The position numbers and the translations under genes were made by a program. From Paenibacillus lactis (lineage in GTDB: Bacteria; Bacillota; Bacilli; Paenibacillales; Paenibacillaceae), in assembly GCF_017873605.1 (NCBI RefSeq), contig NZ_JAGGKI010000003.1:124001-188000 (forward strand): a stretch of DNA of 64,000 bases. Direction: 5' to 3'. The number at the start of each line of letters is the position of its first letter. The first letter of the stretch is position 1. The notes under the pieces were generated by a model. That model saw only the letters and a list, made by a program, of their open reading frames with translations. It was not told the origin of the DNA and did no database searches. Positions 31,148 through 39,973 of the stretch are shown here, one piece after another.

Positions 31148-31463
31148 CACAGCCCACCTCGCTAACTAAGTTCTCTGGAAGCTGAAGTTTTCCTGCACAA
31201 ATTTCGGATGCAGTTACTTATAAACGAAAAATGCGGTAAAAGCCCCTTCCATCAAGAGCCGCCTGCCCGGTTAACACCGCAATCAACAAAACGTGCATTT
31301 TTCATGCGTCAACTTCTCTGGAAGTTCAGGTATAAGTTGCTAAGAGTACGGCATCCTAAGAACAAATCTCTCCATGATCCACGGATATCGCCCTCAATCG
31401 GCGGCAATGCCCAATCATTCACTCATTCTTTACTCTTACTAATCTGAAAGGGAGGGAGCATAG
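31148..31463. other. Divergent spacer before the ger operon
   Basis: No gene is seen. TCTCTGGAAG occurs twice (near 31.17 and 31.31 kb). A forespore promoter for the ger operon is expected but I could not place one with confidence. Confidence 0.4.
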
Positions 31464-32930
31464 ATGAGATCCAGTGCCAATGTAAAGAGCGAACTGCTTG
31501 AGAATGTCAAAAGCCGGCTTTCCGGCTGCGGGGATGTAAGCTATCAGTCCTTGAGGCTTCATGGGTCTGACTGCACGTTGATATTTATAGGGCCCATCAT
31601 TGACTTTAGCTCCTTGCACGGGCATATCGTCACCCCTTTGCTTAAGGAATCGGCCAAGGTTGAGCATCATTTCGATGATTTTATCGACCGGCTGGACCGG
31701 GGAGATTTGCTGTCGATTCCATTCGAACGCTCCGATTCAGCAGAGCATATTGCCAACGCGATCGTCGAGGGCAGCGCGGTTCTTCTTATCGAGGAGACCG
31801 CGGAAGCTTACCTGTTCGATATTGTGTTGTATCAGAAAAGAGCCGTATCCGAATCCCAGAACGAGCTGGTCGTGAATGGCCCTCAGGAAGCCTTTATCGA
31901 GGATATCAGCACCAATCTATCGCTGCTGCGCCACAAAATCAGGCACCCCGACCTGAAGACGATCCGATTCCAAATTGGAAGGTATACCAAAAAAGCCGTG
32001 TATATGGTTTATATCGAAGGATTGGCCAAGCCGGAGGTTGTACAGGAGGTCAATCAGCATCTCGCTGCGATCGATATTGACGGAACATTCGGGATCAGCA
32101 CCTTATCTGAGCAGATGAAGGAAGGGGTACGGTCTCCGTTTCCCCAGTTCCAATATACGGAGCGTCCCGACTCGGTAGCGGCATCGCTCCTCGAAGGCCG
32201 GGTGGGCATCATGCAGGACGGGACGCCGTCGGCTCTCATCGTACCGGTAACCTTGATGTCGCTGCTGCAATCGTCCGAGGATTACTACCACAGCTTCTAC
32301 TCCTCAAGCTGGATTCGGCTTGTCCGGTTCGCGTTCGGACTCATGTCCCTGCTGATGCCTTCCTTGTATGTGGCCATCACGACATTCCAGCCCTCCATCA
32401 TTCCGACCGATCTGTTGATCACGATCTCGGCGTCAAGGGAGAATATTCCGTTCACGGCGCTGGCGGAAGCGCTCATTATGGAGCTGACGTTTGAAGCGCT
32501 TAGGGAGGCGGGCACCCGCATTCCGAAACCCGTCGGCCAGACGATCTCCATTATCGGAGCAATCGTCATCGGACAAGCGGCGGTCGAGGCCGGCATCGTC
32601 TCCAACCCGATGGTTATCGTCGTATCGATTACGGGCATCGCTTCTTACATCATTCCTAATTTTGAGCTCGGGCTGGCTTTCCGCCTTCTGCGCTTCCCGA
32701 TCCTGATTCTGGGAGGAACGCTCGGGCTCATCGGCGTATTCGCAGCTGCATTTCTGGTGTACGGCCATTTGGCTTCCCTGAAATCGTTCGGAACGCCCTA
32801 TTTGCAGCCCATTGCTCCCCTGATCCGGTCAGATTGGAAAGACGCGTTTTTCAGGGCTCCTTCCAAAATGATGAAGAAGCGTCCGAAAACCTATGCTTCT
32901 GGAAACAACACAAGGAGACAAAAGCCATGA
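31464..32930 (+). CDS. GerA-family spore germinant receptor subunit A
   Basis: Subunit A of a nutrient germinant receptor in the spore inner membrane. The 488-residue product has a large hydrophilic N-terminal domain (about 1-270) and about five membrane helices (about 290-440). YITTFQPSIIPTDL is absent in strict form, but ATTFQPSIIPTDLLITIS and GQAAVEAGIVSNPMVIVV are hallmark GerA segments. GGGAGGGAGC precedes the ATG. The stop overlaps the subunit C start (ATGA). The operon order is A-C-D-B. The germinant cannot be predicted. Confidence 0.95.
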   Translation: MRSSANVKSELLENVKSRLSGCGDVSYQSLRLHGSDCTLIFIGPIIDFSSLHGHIVTPLLKESAKVEHHFDDFIDRLDRGDLLSIPFERSDSAEHIANAIVEGSAVLLIEETAEAYLFDIVLYQKRAVSESQNELVVNGPQEAFIEDISTNLSLLRHKIRHPDLKTIRFQIGRYTKKAVYMVYIEGLAKPEVVQEVNQHLAAIDIDGTFGISTLSEQMKEGVRSPFPQFQYTERPDSVAASLLEGRVGIMQDGTPSALIVPVTLMSLLQSSEDYYHSFYSSSWIRLVRFAFGLMSLLMPSLYVAITTFQPSIIPTDLLITISASRENIPFTALAEALIMELTFEALREAGTRIPKPVGQTISIIGAIVIGQAAVEAGIVSNPMVIVVSITGIASYIIPNFELGLAFRLLRFPILILGGTLGLIGVFAAAFLVYGHLASLKSFGTPYLQPIAPLIRSDWKDAFFRAPSKMMKKRPKTYASGNNTRRQKP

Positions 32931-34096
32931 GAGCGTTAGTCCTACTTCTCCTGGTCATAACGCCGCTCTTCACCCTTGCCGGCTGCGGATTCATGATGAC
33001 CAAAGTCGAAATCAACGAACAGACTTTCGTGTTTGCGATGTACATCGACAAAGGGAAGCAGCCTAATACCGTCGAGGTTACGATCAGCGCCCCGCTGCCT
33101 AACCGGCTGACTTCAGGTTCCCAGGCAGGGGGCCAAGCAAGCGGGGATCCGTATGCGATGGTTACCAAAAGCTCCGTTACCGTTCAGGATGCACTGAGTT
33201 TAATTCAGCGGGATTTGACTCGTCGCTTCGACTTCAGCCATACACGAGCCGTCGTGGTTGGTCATCGTTATGCAGAGGACGGCTTGCACGATCTGATGGA
33301 CTGGTTTCAGCGGGAGCCGACGACGGACCTCGATACCTACCTGTTCGTAGCACCGGGAAAGGCGACACAAGTAGCCTCCCTGACCCCCGTCTTCGAGCAA
33401 ATGCCTTCCGAAGTTCTGGCCCGGATAGGCGATCAGCATAACGTCATCGGCACGACTTTTCTGGATTGCCTCGTCGCGGCATCGGCCAACCAGGGCTATG
33501 CGCTGACCTATTTGAGCGCCGGCATGAAGCCCATGATCGCCGATCAGGGCAAGCCGGAGCCTTGGGTCGGCGTTCATGGAACCGCGCTATTTCAAGATCA
33601 CAGGCTTCGTACCACCCTTCCGCTAGAGCCTTCGCTGACGATCAGCTGGGCTGAAAATCAGCTAAGGGGTTCTTTATACACGGTGAGCTGGGATAAATCC
33701 GGAAAAGCGAGCGTGTATCTAATCCAAAACCGGGCGAAGAAGTCGGTAAGGTTGGTGGACGGCCGTCCCGTGTTTACGATCAAGCTAAAAGGAATCGGCG
33801 ATGTCATATTCAAGAGGAACGGCATTCAGACGGATTCGCTATCCGCCAAATATGCCATCGAACGGGAATTGAACGAGGTGATCAAGGAGCACCTGGCAAC
33901 GGCCATACGCACCTCTCAAAGGGAACGCGCCGACATCCTGCAGCTCGGCATGCTCCTTGACTGGAACTATCCCGATTATTGGGAGAAGGTTCGAAGTAAC
34001 TGGTCCCAGGCTTATGCCAACGAGGCTGTAATCGAGATCGTAGCGGACGTCAAGGTCCGTAATTTCGGTTCCGTGCTCAAATCCAAGCCTGAATAA
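32927..34096 (+). CDS. Ger(x)C-family germinant receptor lipoprotein
   Basis: Subunit C is a lipoprotein attached to the outer face of the spore inner membrane. The 389-residue product has a signal peptide with lipobox LAGC (17-20, Cys20) and the Ger(x)C domains thereafter. The frame is open back to 32834, but AAGGAG precedes the ATG at 32927, which is also the start that yields a proper signal peptide. It overlaps gerA by 4 bases, so translation is coupled. Confidence 0.95.
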   Translation: MRALVLLLLVITPLFTLAGCGFMMTKVEINEQTFVFAMYIDKGKQPNTVEVTISAPLPNRLTSGSQAGGQASGDPYAMVTKSSVTVQDALSLIQRDLTRRFDFSHTRAVVVGHRYAEDGLHDLMDWFQREPTTDLDTYLFVAPGKATQVASLTPVFEQMPSEVLARIGDQHNVIGTTFLDCLVAASANQGYALTYLSAGMKPMIADQGKPEPWVGVHGTALFQDHRLRTTLPLEPSLTISWAENQLRGSLYTVSWDKSGKASVYLIQNRAKKSVRLVDGRPVFTIKLKGIGDVIFKRNGIQTDSLSAKYAIERELNEVIKEHLATAIRTSQRERADILQLGMLLDWNYPDYWEKVRSNWSQAYANEAVIEIVADVKVRNFGSVLKSKPE

Positions 34097-34110
34097 GGAG
34101 GCATCAGGGG

Positions 34111-34305
34111 ATGTTATTCTTTGTGTTTTTAGCGTATTCCCTACTGGAATGGTTCGTTGCTAGGCAAAAGCCGGGCCGCGAGAAATGGACGGTGCTCGCT
34201 CTGATTGTCGTCATGTCGATATGGAGCGCGTTCGCGCTTTGGATGAACGGATGGCCGACCCCGAACCAGCTGATTCGCTTTGCTTTTGGCTGGCTTGACC
34301 AATAA
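34111..34305 (+). CDS. Small two-helix germinant-receptor D-like subunit
   Basis: The 64-residue protein has two predicted membrane helices (about 1-15 and 25-45) with a short basic loop (ARQKPGREK). Small two-helix D proteins encoded in ger operons (such as GerKD in Bacillus) modulate germination, and this gene sits between subunits C and B with its own strong AAGGAGG site. The role is inferred from size, topology and position. Confidence 0.75.
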   Translation: MLFFVFLAYSLLEWFVARQKPGREKWTVLALIVVMSIWSAFALWMNGWPTPNQLIRFAFGWLDQ

Positions 34306-34328
34306 CTTTGAAAGGAGCCCTTTTCGCG

Positions 34329-35426
34329 ATGGTGAATAAAACCCCTTGGCAATTGTTCCGATTCGCCTTCGTATACCTGAATGCGATCCCGACAGGATTT
34401 TTAGTTACCCCTCTGCTGTGGGGCTCGGCGTACTTGGGATGGATGGCCATCCTGATTGGATGGGGCGCCAACTTGATCCTTCTATGGTTCACCGTCAAGG
34501 TTGGGCGCTGGGATCCCGACCGCTCCTGGATCGACTTCGGCCAGGACCTGCTGGGAAAATGGATCCACTATCCGATCATCTTGCTGATTCTCTTCTGGTC
34601 CGTCAATTATATCGGGCTCGATATCGAGGGCTTTACCCTATTCTTCGACACCAATTACATGCGGGAGACGCCGCAATGGTTCATCATCTTGATCGTCGGC
34701 CTCGTCGTCACCCTTACCGCGCGTTGGGGGATGGAGACGCTAGTTTATATCTCCGACGGGCTGTTCATTGTCATTGTGCTGACGATTTTGCTCATGAACA
34801 TGTTTTTTTTCCAAGATGCGGACTTCAATATGGTACCCGCCATGTACAGACATCATAACTACGGGGACGTCTTTAAGGATTCGCTGACCACCCTCGCCTA
34901 TATCGCGGAATGGGTCGTGTTTCTGTTCCTCGCCCCTTACCTTCAAATCGATCGGAAGGCATTCCGAAACCTTGCGGCCGCAAGCGCAATGGTTGCACTT
35001 GGCGTATTGCTCCAGTGGGCCTCCTCCCTGCTAAGCTTCGGCCCCTATATCGGCCGGGAGCTGCAGTACCCGCTCGTGGAATTGCTGCGGGCGGGAAAAG
35101 GGTTCCTCGGCAATTCCGATCCGTTCATGATCGGATTGTGGAGCAGTTCCATGTTCCTGCATAGCGCATTCCTGATCCATATCAGTGTCCGGTGCCTTGC
35201 CAAGCTGCTTGCGCTAAAGGAAATGGACGCCACGCTGATTGCGGTGATCGGCGGAACAGGCTCTATCCTGGCGTTCCAATATTCCAAGAACCCGGTCCTG
35301 TTCCAGCAGGATTTTAGTTCTTCCTCGATGATTGCGTTTTTCCTTCTCGTCGAATGCATTCCGATCCTGTATTGGATCGCCTCCCTTTTTCGCAGAGGAA
35401 GGCGACAGCGGCGAAATGCAGCATGA
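34329..35426 (+). CDS. GerB-family germinant receptor permease subunit
   Basis: Subunit B is an APC-superfamily-like membrane protein of about ten helices that is thought to hold the germinant-binding site. The 365-residue product has the family-typical start (TPWQLFRFAFVYLNAIPTGF), YIGLDIEGFTLFFDTNY and KNPVLFQQDF. AAAGGAG lies about 12 bases before ATG 34329; an in-frame TTG at 34308 overlaps it. It is the last gene of the operon. Confidence 0.94.
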   Translation: MVNKTPWQLFRFAFVYLNAIPTGFLVTPLLWGSAYLGWMAILIGWGANLILLWFTVKVGRWDPDRSWIDFGQDLLGKWIHYPIILLILFWSVNYIGLDIEGFTLFFDTNYMRETPQWFIILIVGLVVTLTARWGMETLVYISDGLFIVIVLTILLMNMFFFQDADFNMVPAMYRHHNYGDVFKDSLTTLAYIAEWVVFLFLAPYLQIDRKAFRNLAAASAMVALGVLLQWASSLLSFGPYIGRELQYPLVELLRAGKGFLGNSDPFMIGLWSSSMFLHSAFLIHISVRCLAKLLALKEMDATLIAVIGGTGSILAFQYSKNPVLFQQDFSSSSMIAFFLLVECIPILYWIASLFRRGRRQRRNAA

Positions 35427-35462
35427 TCTTATGACCGCTGGTCGTTAGTAACACCCGGATAA

Positions 35463-35513
35463 ACAAAATAGATAGATAGGTGGGAGGCGGATGCTACCTC
35501 CCTTCCATTTTGT
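35463..35513 (+). terminator. Probable terminator of the ger operon
   Basis: ACAAAAT and ATTTTGT form the outer pair and GGGAGG and CCTCCC the inner pair. The T-run is weak. Confidence 0.5.
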
Positions 35514-35617
35514 AAACGGCAAGCCCTATGAATCTCGGCGGATGAATGCATGTTACCATCAATCGCTTGATCTACCGCTGGTTGTACCGAAAAATTTAAC
35601 AAAAATTAGAATTTTTC

Positions 35618-35631
35618 ATGAAAGCGCTTCC
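35618..35631 (+). promoter_or_regulatory. cre-like site upstream of the holin-like toxin
   Basis: ATGAAAGCGCTTCC matches the CcpA site core WTGAAARCGYTT exactly and then diverges. It lies about 90 bases before the toxin start, just upstream of a promoter-like stretch at 35645-35680. Confidence 0.4.
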
Positions 35632-35719
35632 CGAAAATAGTTCTTTTATTGTAAGAAATTGGCATATTATATAGTACAGTAGAACCAGCAAACAAGGGTG
35701 GCAGCGGGAGGTGATAGGC

Positions 35720-35803
35720 ATGGGCGTGAATGAAGCATTGGCTCTAATGATTTCGTTCGCCACTCTGGTCGTTTCGATCCTTGCTTTCCATAATAAGAAA
35801 TAG
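35720..35803 (+). CDS. Holin-like toxin peptide, 27 residues (type I TA candidate)
   Basis: The peptide MGVNEALALMISFATLVVSI followed by LAFHNKK has one hydrophobic helix and a basic C-terminus. It matches the 'putative holin-like toxin' family of Firmicutes (pattern ..EAL.LMISF....LS....KK). Such peptides are usually toxins of type I systems silenced by an antisense RNA. A GGGAGGTGA site precedes the ATG. The terminator hairpin starts at the last codons, as in known members. A weak promoter-like pair on the minus strand (TTGCTC, 18, TAGATT) just downstream could drive an antisense RNA; I cannot confirm it. Confidence 0.7.
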   Translation: MGVNEALALMISFATLVVSILAFHNKK

Positions 35804-35836
35804 ACCCATCCCTCAGGAAGATGAATCTATTTCTTG
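35795..35836 (+). terminator. Terminator overlapping the toxin stop codon
   Basis: AAGAAATAGA (35795-35804) pairs perfectly with TCTATTTCTT (35826-35835), and GATG further inside can pair with CATC. The stop codon lies in the left arm. Confidence 0.65.
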
Positions 35837-35978
35837 TGTCTGGGCAGGAGCAAGCATTCAGCCGCCCTGTAAGCGGTGTCTGCTGTACCCCCGGAGTCGG
35901 CGGCATCCGGCTCCGTTTTGTGATACACAAAAATATCCTATTCCGTTTTCGGCGGCATTATGACTGGAGATCTTTTTA

Positions 35979-36839
35979 TCAAGTATTCAGAATGGGCTTA
36001 ACCTCCTGCAGAATACGGGCCATCTCTTTGGCGCTTTCCTCGTACATCTTCTTGGCCGCCTTGTCCTTGGTGTTTAAGCTGAACAGCTCCAGATCCGCCT
36101 GGCATTTCTTCAAATTCGCGAACAGTAAGGCTCTCTCCTGGTTCTGGGGCTGCTGCATTTGGTCGTCATATAAATCAATGGTCAATCCGCCAAAGGTATC
36201 CACTTGTGCAAAGTACACATCTTTGAGCTTGACGCCCTGCTTGTCCAGTTCATCCTTAAGCCAGCTTTGGCTGAACCCCATGACGCGCAGCGGCTCATCC
36301 AAAATTTTACCGTCCATAATGACCGCCTGCGGCATTTTTTCAGGGGCAATCTTAACGCCCAAATCCTTCGGCGTGACCGGAAGCGTATCACGCTTCTGCA
36401 GCACGGTGATATCCCCGCTGGACTCCATGATGGCAAATTCGACGTCAGCAATCTGGAAAATGTCCTTCTTCCGCAGCTGCTGCATGAGATCATCGGATGT
36501 CAAACGTTCTTTTTTCATATTGTCTTCCAAAACTTTGCCGTCCTTGATGAGCACCGTAGCTTTAAAATCGATAAAATCCCTTACCTTCTTGCTCTTCATT
36601 TGGGAGTATTCAATCAGCAAAGAGCAGAGCACCCACACTCCCAGGGCAATCAGTCCAAGATACCAATTGGCTTCCAAATCGAGCGAGATGTAAGCAGCCA
36701 AGCTGCCGATCGTAATTCCCGTTAAGTATTCGAAAAAGGACAGCTGCGTAACCTGCCGTTTACCAAGGGCTTTGGTCAGCAAAAACAGAACAATTACAGC
36801 ACACAGCGTCCGTAGGATAATTTCCAGCCATTGCGGCAT
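35979..36839 (-). CDS. YetF-like DUF421 membrane protein with DUF1657-like tail
   Basis: The 286-residue protein has three N-terminal helices and the DUF421/YetF core (KRQVTQLSFFEYLTGITIGS, then a cytoplasmic YetF domain of beta strands). The last 60 residues (about ANLKKCQADLELFSLNTKD onward) resemble the DUF1657 small proteins. YetF and DUF1657 genes accompany spoVA-type operons, including the mobile spoVA2mob operon linked to spore heat resistance, so a spore role is likely. GGAGGG precedes ATG 36839; the longer TTG start was rejected. It diverges from a DUF1657 gene. Confidence 0.88.
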   Translation of the reverse strand: MPQWLEIILRTLCAVIVLFLLTKALGKRQVTQLSFFEYLTGITIGSLAAYISLDLEANWYLGLIALGVWVLCSLLIEYSQMKSKKVRDFIDFKATVLIKDGKVLEDNMKKERLTSDDLMQQLRKKDIFQIADVEFAIMESSGDITVLQKRDTLPVTPKDLGVKIAPEKMPQAVIMDGKILDEPLRVMGFSQSWLKDELDKQGVKLKDVYFAQVDTFGGLTIDLYDDQMQQPQNQERALLFANLKKCQADLELFSLNTKDKAAKKMYEESAKEMARILQEVKPILNT

Positions 36840-36947
36840 AAGAGTGCCCTCCAATCCTTGATGGGTTGTCGCGATATATCATCTTTATAAATTATGGACA
36901 AAAGTACGCTATGAAATCACGCCACTATTTTCCTGTCCGTCTTAAAC

Positions 36948-36978
36948 GCATGTTCCTGGCCGAAATGTGTACATTAGT
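36948..36978 (+). promoter_or_regulatory. Weak candidate sigma-G promoter of the DUF1657 gene
   Basis: GCATG (36948-36952) and CATTAGT (36972-36978) are about 19 bases apart and partly fit the forespore sigma-G pattern. Mismatches in the -10 box make this tentative. Confidence 0.25.
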
Positions 36979-37002
36979 TCAAGAAAGGAGTGATAACAAA
37001 CC

Positions 37003-37209
37003 ATGACCGTAGCATCCGATGTCAAAACCTGCCTCTCTTCCTTGAAAAGCGCGCAAGCCAGCCTTGAGCAGTTTGCTCTGTCCACACAGGATGAGAACGC
37101 TAAGAACATGTTCACCCAAGCGGCTCAGCAAACCCAGCAGATCGTAGACCAAGTAGCTCAGCGCGTGCAGCAGCTTGAACAGGAGGAGCCTCAATACAAA
37201 GGCTTCTAA
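37003..37209 (+). CDS. DUF1657 small spore-associated protein
   Basis: The 68-residue, Gln-rich, all-helical protein (MTVASDVKTCLSSLKSAQAS, then repeated LEQFALSTQDENAKNMF) matches the DUF1657 family. It is close in pattern to the C-terminal tail of the divergent YetF protein. The family is found in spore formers beside YetF and SpoVA genes. AAAGGAG precedes the ATG by 11 bases, and a terminator follows. Confidence 0.88.
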   Translation: MTVASDVKTCLSSLKSAQASLEQFALSTQDENAKNMFTQAAQQTQQIVDQVAQRVQQLEQEEPQYKGF

Positions 37210-37263
37210 ATCTCCCGCATCAACAAAACATCTAAATAGGATTCGGCGTCTTGGCCGAAGCTC

Positions 37264-37298
37264 ACCCCCGGACCATTCACGGTCAGGGGGTTGTTTAT
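37264..37298 (+). terminator. Terminator of the DUF1657 gene
   Basis: CCCCCGGACC pairs with GGTC-AGGGGG across a 6-base loop with a small bulge, followed by TTGTTT. Confidence 0.75.
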
Positions 37299-37385
37299 TA
37301 TGTTGGGAACTTTAATATTGAGTTATCCCCCATGGCAAGGTAAAGTGTTAAAATAATGGTATTGTTTATAAAGGGGGCAGCATGT

Positions 37386-38348
37386 ATGACGAGTGACACA
37401 CCAAAGCTGGATGTCATCACATTCGGCGAGTCGATGGGATTATTTTATCCGGAAGGGCCCCGGGGCATCGGCCAAGGAGGAAGCATGGCCCAGTCCTTCG
37501 GCGGTGCGGAGAGCAACCTTGCAATCGGTCTTGCGCGGCTTGGGTGCACGGCAGGCTGGTTCGGCAGACTCGGTCGCGATCCGGTCGGCACCGGCATTTT
37601 GAAAACGCTTCGGGGAGAGGGGGTCGACGTTTCAAGGGCTACCCAGACCGATGAAGCGCCGACAGGAATTATGCTGCGGCAGACCGTTCGCGGACAGTCC
37701 TCCGTTTACTACTACCGCAAGGACTCTGCGGCAAGCAGGATGACCCCTGCGCATGTGGATGCCGAATACATAGCACAAGCTAAGATCGTTCATATCACCG
37801 GCATCACTGCTGCCCTAAGCGGCAGCTGCCTGGAAACGATCCGGCATGTGGTATCCCTATGCAAGGAGCATGGCGTCCGGATCAGCTTTGATCCGAACCT
37901 GCGACTCAAGCTGTGGAGCATAGAGGAGGCTCGTCCCGTCTTGCTGGAGCTTGCGGCTTCCTGCGATTATTTCCTTCCTGGATATGACGAATGCAAGCTG
38001 TTGTTTGAGACCGAGGATGAAGAGGTCATTACCGAGCAGCTCCGGAAGCTGCCGGGGATGAGCATAATCAAAAGCTTCAACGGAAGCAATGTGATTGTGC
38101 ACAGAGAACAGACGTATTCCCTTCCGTTTGAGAAAGTGGGCCAGGTCGTCGATACGGTAGGTGCTGGAGACGGGTTCTGTGCCGGCTTCCTCGCCGGAGT
38201 TGCTAAGGGCTGGTCGCCGGAGGAAGCGCTCTCGTTAGGCGGTCTGACCGGATCGATGGTTATCCAGGCTCCAGGCGACTGGGAAGCCCTTCCGACTTGG
38301 GACGAAGTGCTGCAGCGCCGCGGACAAGCCGCCCACATCGAGCGTTAA
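37386..38348 (+). CDS. kdgK: 2-Keto-3-deoxygluconate kinase
   Basis: KdgK phosphorylates 2-keto-3-deoxygluconate to KDPG, in the breakdown of uronates and pectin. The 320-residue PfkB-family protein has GGAESNLAIGLARLG near the N-terminus and the C-terminal catalytic GAGDGF with Asp262. The KDPG aldolase gene follows 90 bases later and settles the sugar. AAAGGGGGC precedes the ATG at 37386; the frame is open to 37356 but without an RBS. Confidence 0.92.
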   Translation: MTSDTPKLDVITFGESMGLFYPEGPRGIGQGGSMAQSFGGAESNLAIGLARLGCTAGWFGRLGRDPVGTGILKTLRGEGVDVSRATQTDEAPTGIMLRQTVRGQSSVYYYRKDSAASRMTPAHVDAEYIAQAKIVHITGITAALSGSCLETIRHVVSLCKEHGVRISFDPNLRLKLWSIEEARPVLLELAASCDYFLPGYDECKLLFETEDEEVITEQLRKLPGMSIIKSFNGSNVIVHREQTYSLPFEKVGQVVDTVGAGDGFCAGFLAGVAKGWSPEEALSLGGLTGSMVIQAPGDWEALPTWDEVLQRRGQAAHIER

Positions 38349-38437
38349 GAGGCATAGGCTGTTTTACGTCTTTCCACTCCAGCAGTGTTTACGCTAGGCC
38401 TTGATCCATTCATTTAATAACCGATAGGAGTGTTACT

Positions 38438-39100
38438 ATGAAGAAACTCAGACTGATCCAACAAATTCATGATGCCGGCGTCGTGGCGGTGCTTCGCGGG
38501 GACTCGCCGGAAGAAGTCGTCGAGGTCGCCCAGCGTGCCATTGAAGGCGGTATCAAAGTGATCGAAGTGACGATGACCGTTCCGTTCGCCACCGAAGCAA
38601 TCACCCGGCTGGCAAAAATGTATTCCTCGGAGGATCCGCAAGCCGACAATTATGCCATCATTGGCGCCGGCACCGTGCTGGACTCGGAAACCGCAAGACT
38701 GACCATCCTGGCCGGTGCGGAGTTTGTCGTATCCCCTGGCTTTGACCGGGACACCATCATGCTCTGCAACCGCTACCGCGTTCCGGTAATGCCGGGGGCC
38801 GTCACCGTACATGACATTGTCGCCTCCCTAGAGCTCGGTGTGGATGTCATTAAGCTGTTCCCGGGCAATCTGTACTCGCCATCCGTGATCCCATCCCTTA
38901 AGGGCCCGCTCCCGCAGGCGAACATTATGCCTACCGGCGGGGTGAACCTCGATAACCTCCATGAATGGATCAAGGCCGGTGCATTTGCAGTCGGAATCGG
39001 TTCAGATTTAACCAAGGATGCGATGAAGAGCGGCAACCTTGATCTGATTTCGGAGAAGGCCCGTGCATATATCGATGCATTCAAGAAGACCAAGGCCTAA
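38438..39100 (+). CDS. kdgA: KDPG/KHG aldolase
   Basis: The enzyme splits 2-keto-3-deoxy-6-phosphogluconate into pyruvate and glyceraldehyde-3-phosphate. The 220-residue class I aldolase has Lys139 in VIKLFPGN as Schiff-base lysine, Glu43 in VIEVT as base and the PTGGV phosphate loop near the C-terminus. It completes the two-step pathway begun by kdgK. ATAGGAG precedes the ATG, and a strong terminator follows. No uronate isomerase, oxidoreductase or KdgR gene is adjacent. Confidence 0.94.
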   Translation: MKKLRLIQQIHDAGVVAVLRGDSPEEVVEVAQRAIEGGIKVIEVTMTVPFATEAITRLAKMYSSEDPQADNYAIIGAGTVLDSETARLTILAGAEFVVSPGFDRDTIMLCNRYRVPVMPGAVTVHDIVASLELGVDVIKLFPGNLYSPSVIPSLKGPLPQANIMPTGGVNLDNLHEWIKAGAFAVGIGSDLTKDAMKSGNLDLISEKARAYIDAFKKTKA

Positions 39101-39113
39101 CTTGTACGTATGC

Positions 39114-39153
39114 AAAAGGACTGCCGCGCATTCGCTGTGGCAGTCCTTTTTTA
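39114..39153 (+). terminator. Terminator of kdgKA
   Basis: AAAGGACTGCC pairs with GGCAGTCCTTT and is followed by TTTT. Confidence 0.9.
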
Positions 39154-39241
39154 GATGATGTCCCCTCTTCTCTTCCCCGCCGACGGCTTGCTGCGTGCAT
39201 TCAGAAGCGCCGTTCCCGCAGTGCTTGTTGAAGCACGCCGA

Positions 39242-39847
39242 TCATAACCTTCTCGTTCTTCGATGACCATGCTTTAGCGTACAAAGCCCGGTTGCCACGC
39301 CCCCAGACAAGATCGTGAAGATGGAGTTAACAAACGTATTGCCTGAGAGAACAGCACCTCCGATGCCGATGATCACCGCATCCATCAGCAGAATGATGAT
39401 TCCGACATTCAGAGGCACATACTTGGACAGAAAATGCGCCAGCAGGTCCGTTCCCCCCGTACTTGCGTCATTTCTTAGCATCAGACCAAGGCCTGTCCCG
39501 ATCAGAGCGCCGCCAATCATGGCGCTGGGTATGGCGCCGGGGGCAAACACACGTAATACATCCCCTTGATACGGGGACAGCAAATCGATGACAAACGAAG
39601 AGATCAGCATGCCTGATAAGCTGTTGTAAAATATTTCACGATTAAGGACCCAAGCCGCAATGAATATGGGGACACTGCACAAGATGATGACAAAGCCGAT
39701 ATGTAGGTCAAACACATAATTAGCAATGAGAGCAATACCGATCACGCCGCCATCCAGCACTTTTTGCGGGACAAGAAAGAAATTGGTCCCCATCGCGATC
39801 AGGAAGCTTCCGATCACGATGATGACATGTTTTCGAAATGACAGCAT
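39242..39847 (-). CDS. Short YitT-like membrane protein without DUF2179
   Basis: The 201-residue protein carries the YitT membrane part (NFFLVPQKVLDGGVIGIALI, RNDASTGGTDLLAHFLS), then ends with CTLKHGHRRTRRL where other family members continue into a cytoplasmic DUF2179 domain. It could be a naturally short paralogue or a 3' truncation. ATG 39847 has GGAG 10 bases upstream. The full-length paralogue is at 19.8 kb. Confidence 0.8.
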   Translation of the reverse strand: MLSFRKHVIIVIGSFLIAMGTNFFLVPQKVLDGGVIGIALIANYVFDLHIGFVIILCSVPIFIAAWVLNREIFYNSLSGMLISSFVIDLLSPYQGDVLRVFAPGAIPSAMIGGALIGTGLGLMLRNDASTGGTDLLAHFLSKYVPLNVGIIILLMDAVIIGIGGAVLSGNTFVNSIFTILSGGVATGLCTLKHGHRRTRRL

Positions 39848-39973
39848 ATCCAACAGCTCCATTTATAAGGCATGTCTCATTTATATGCTCGTCAAATCGA
39901 AAAATTGCGGCCTTATCCTTGTTGATTTCAAAAAAATTCCACTCTATAAGCGCAAAACCACCTGTACGAAGGG

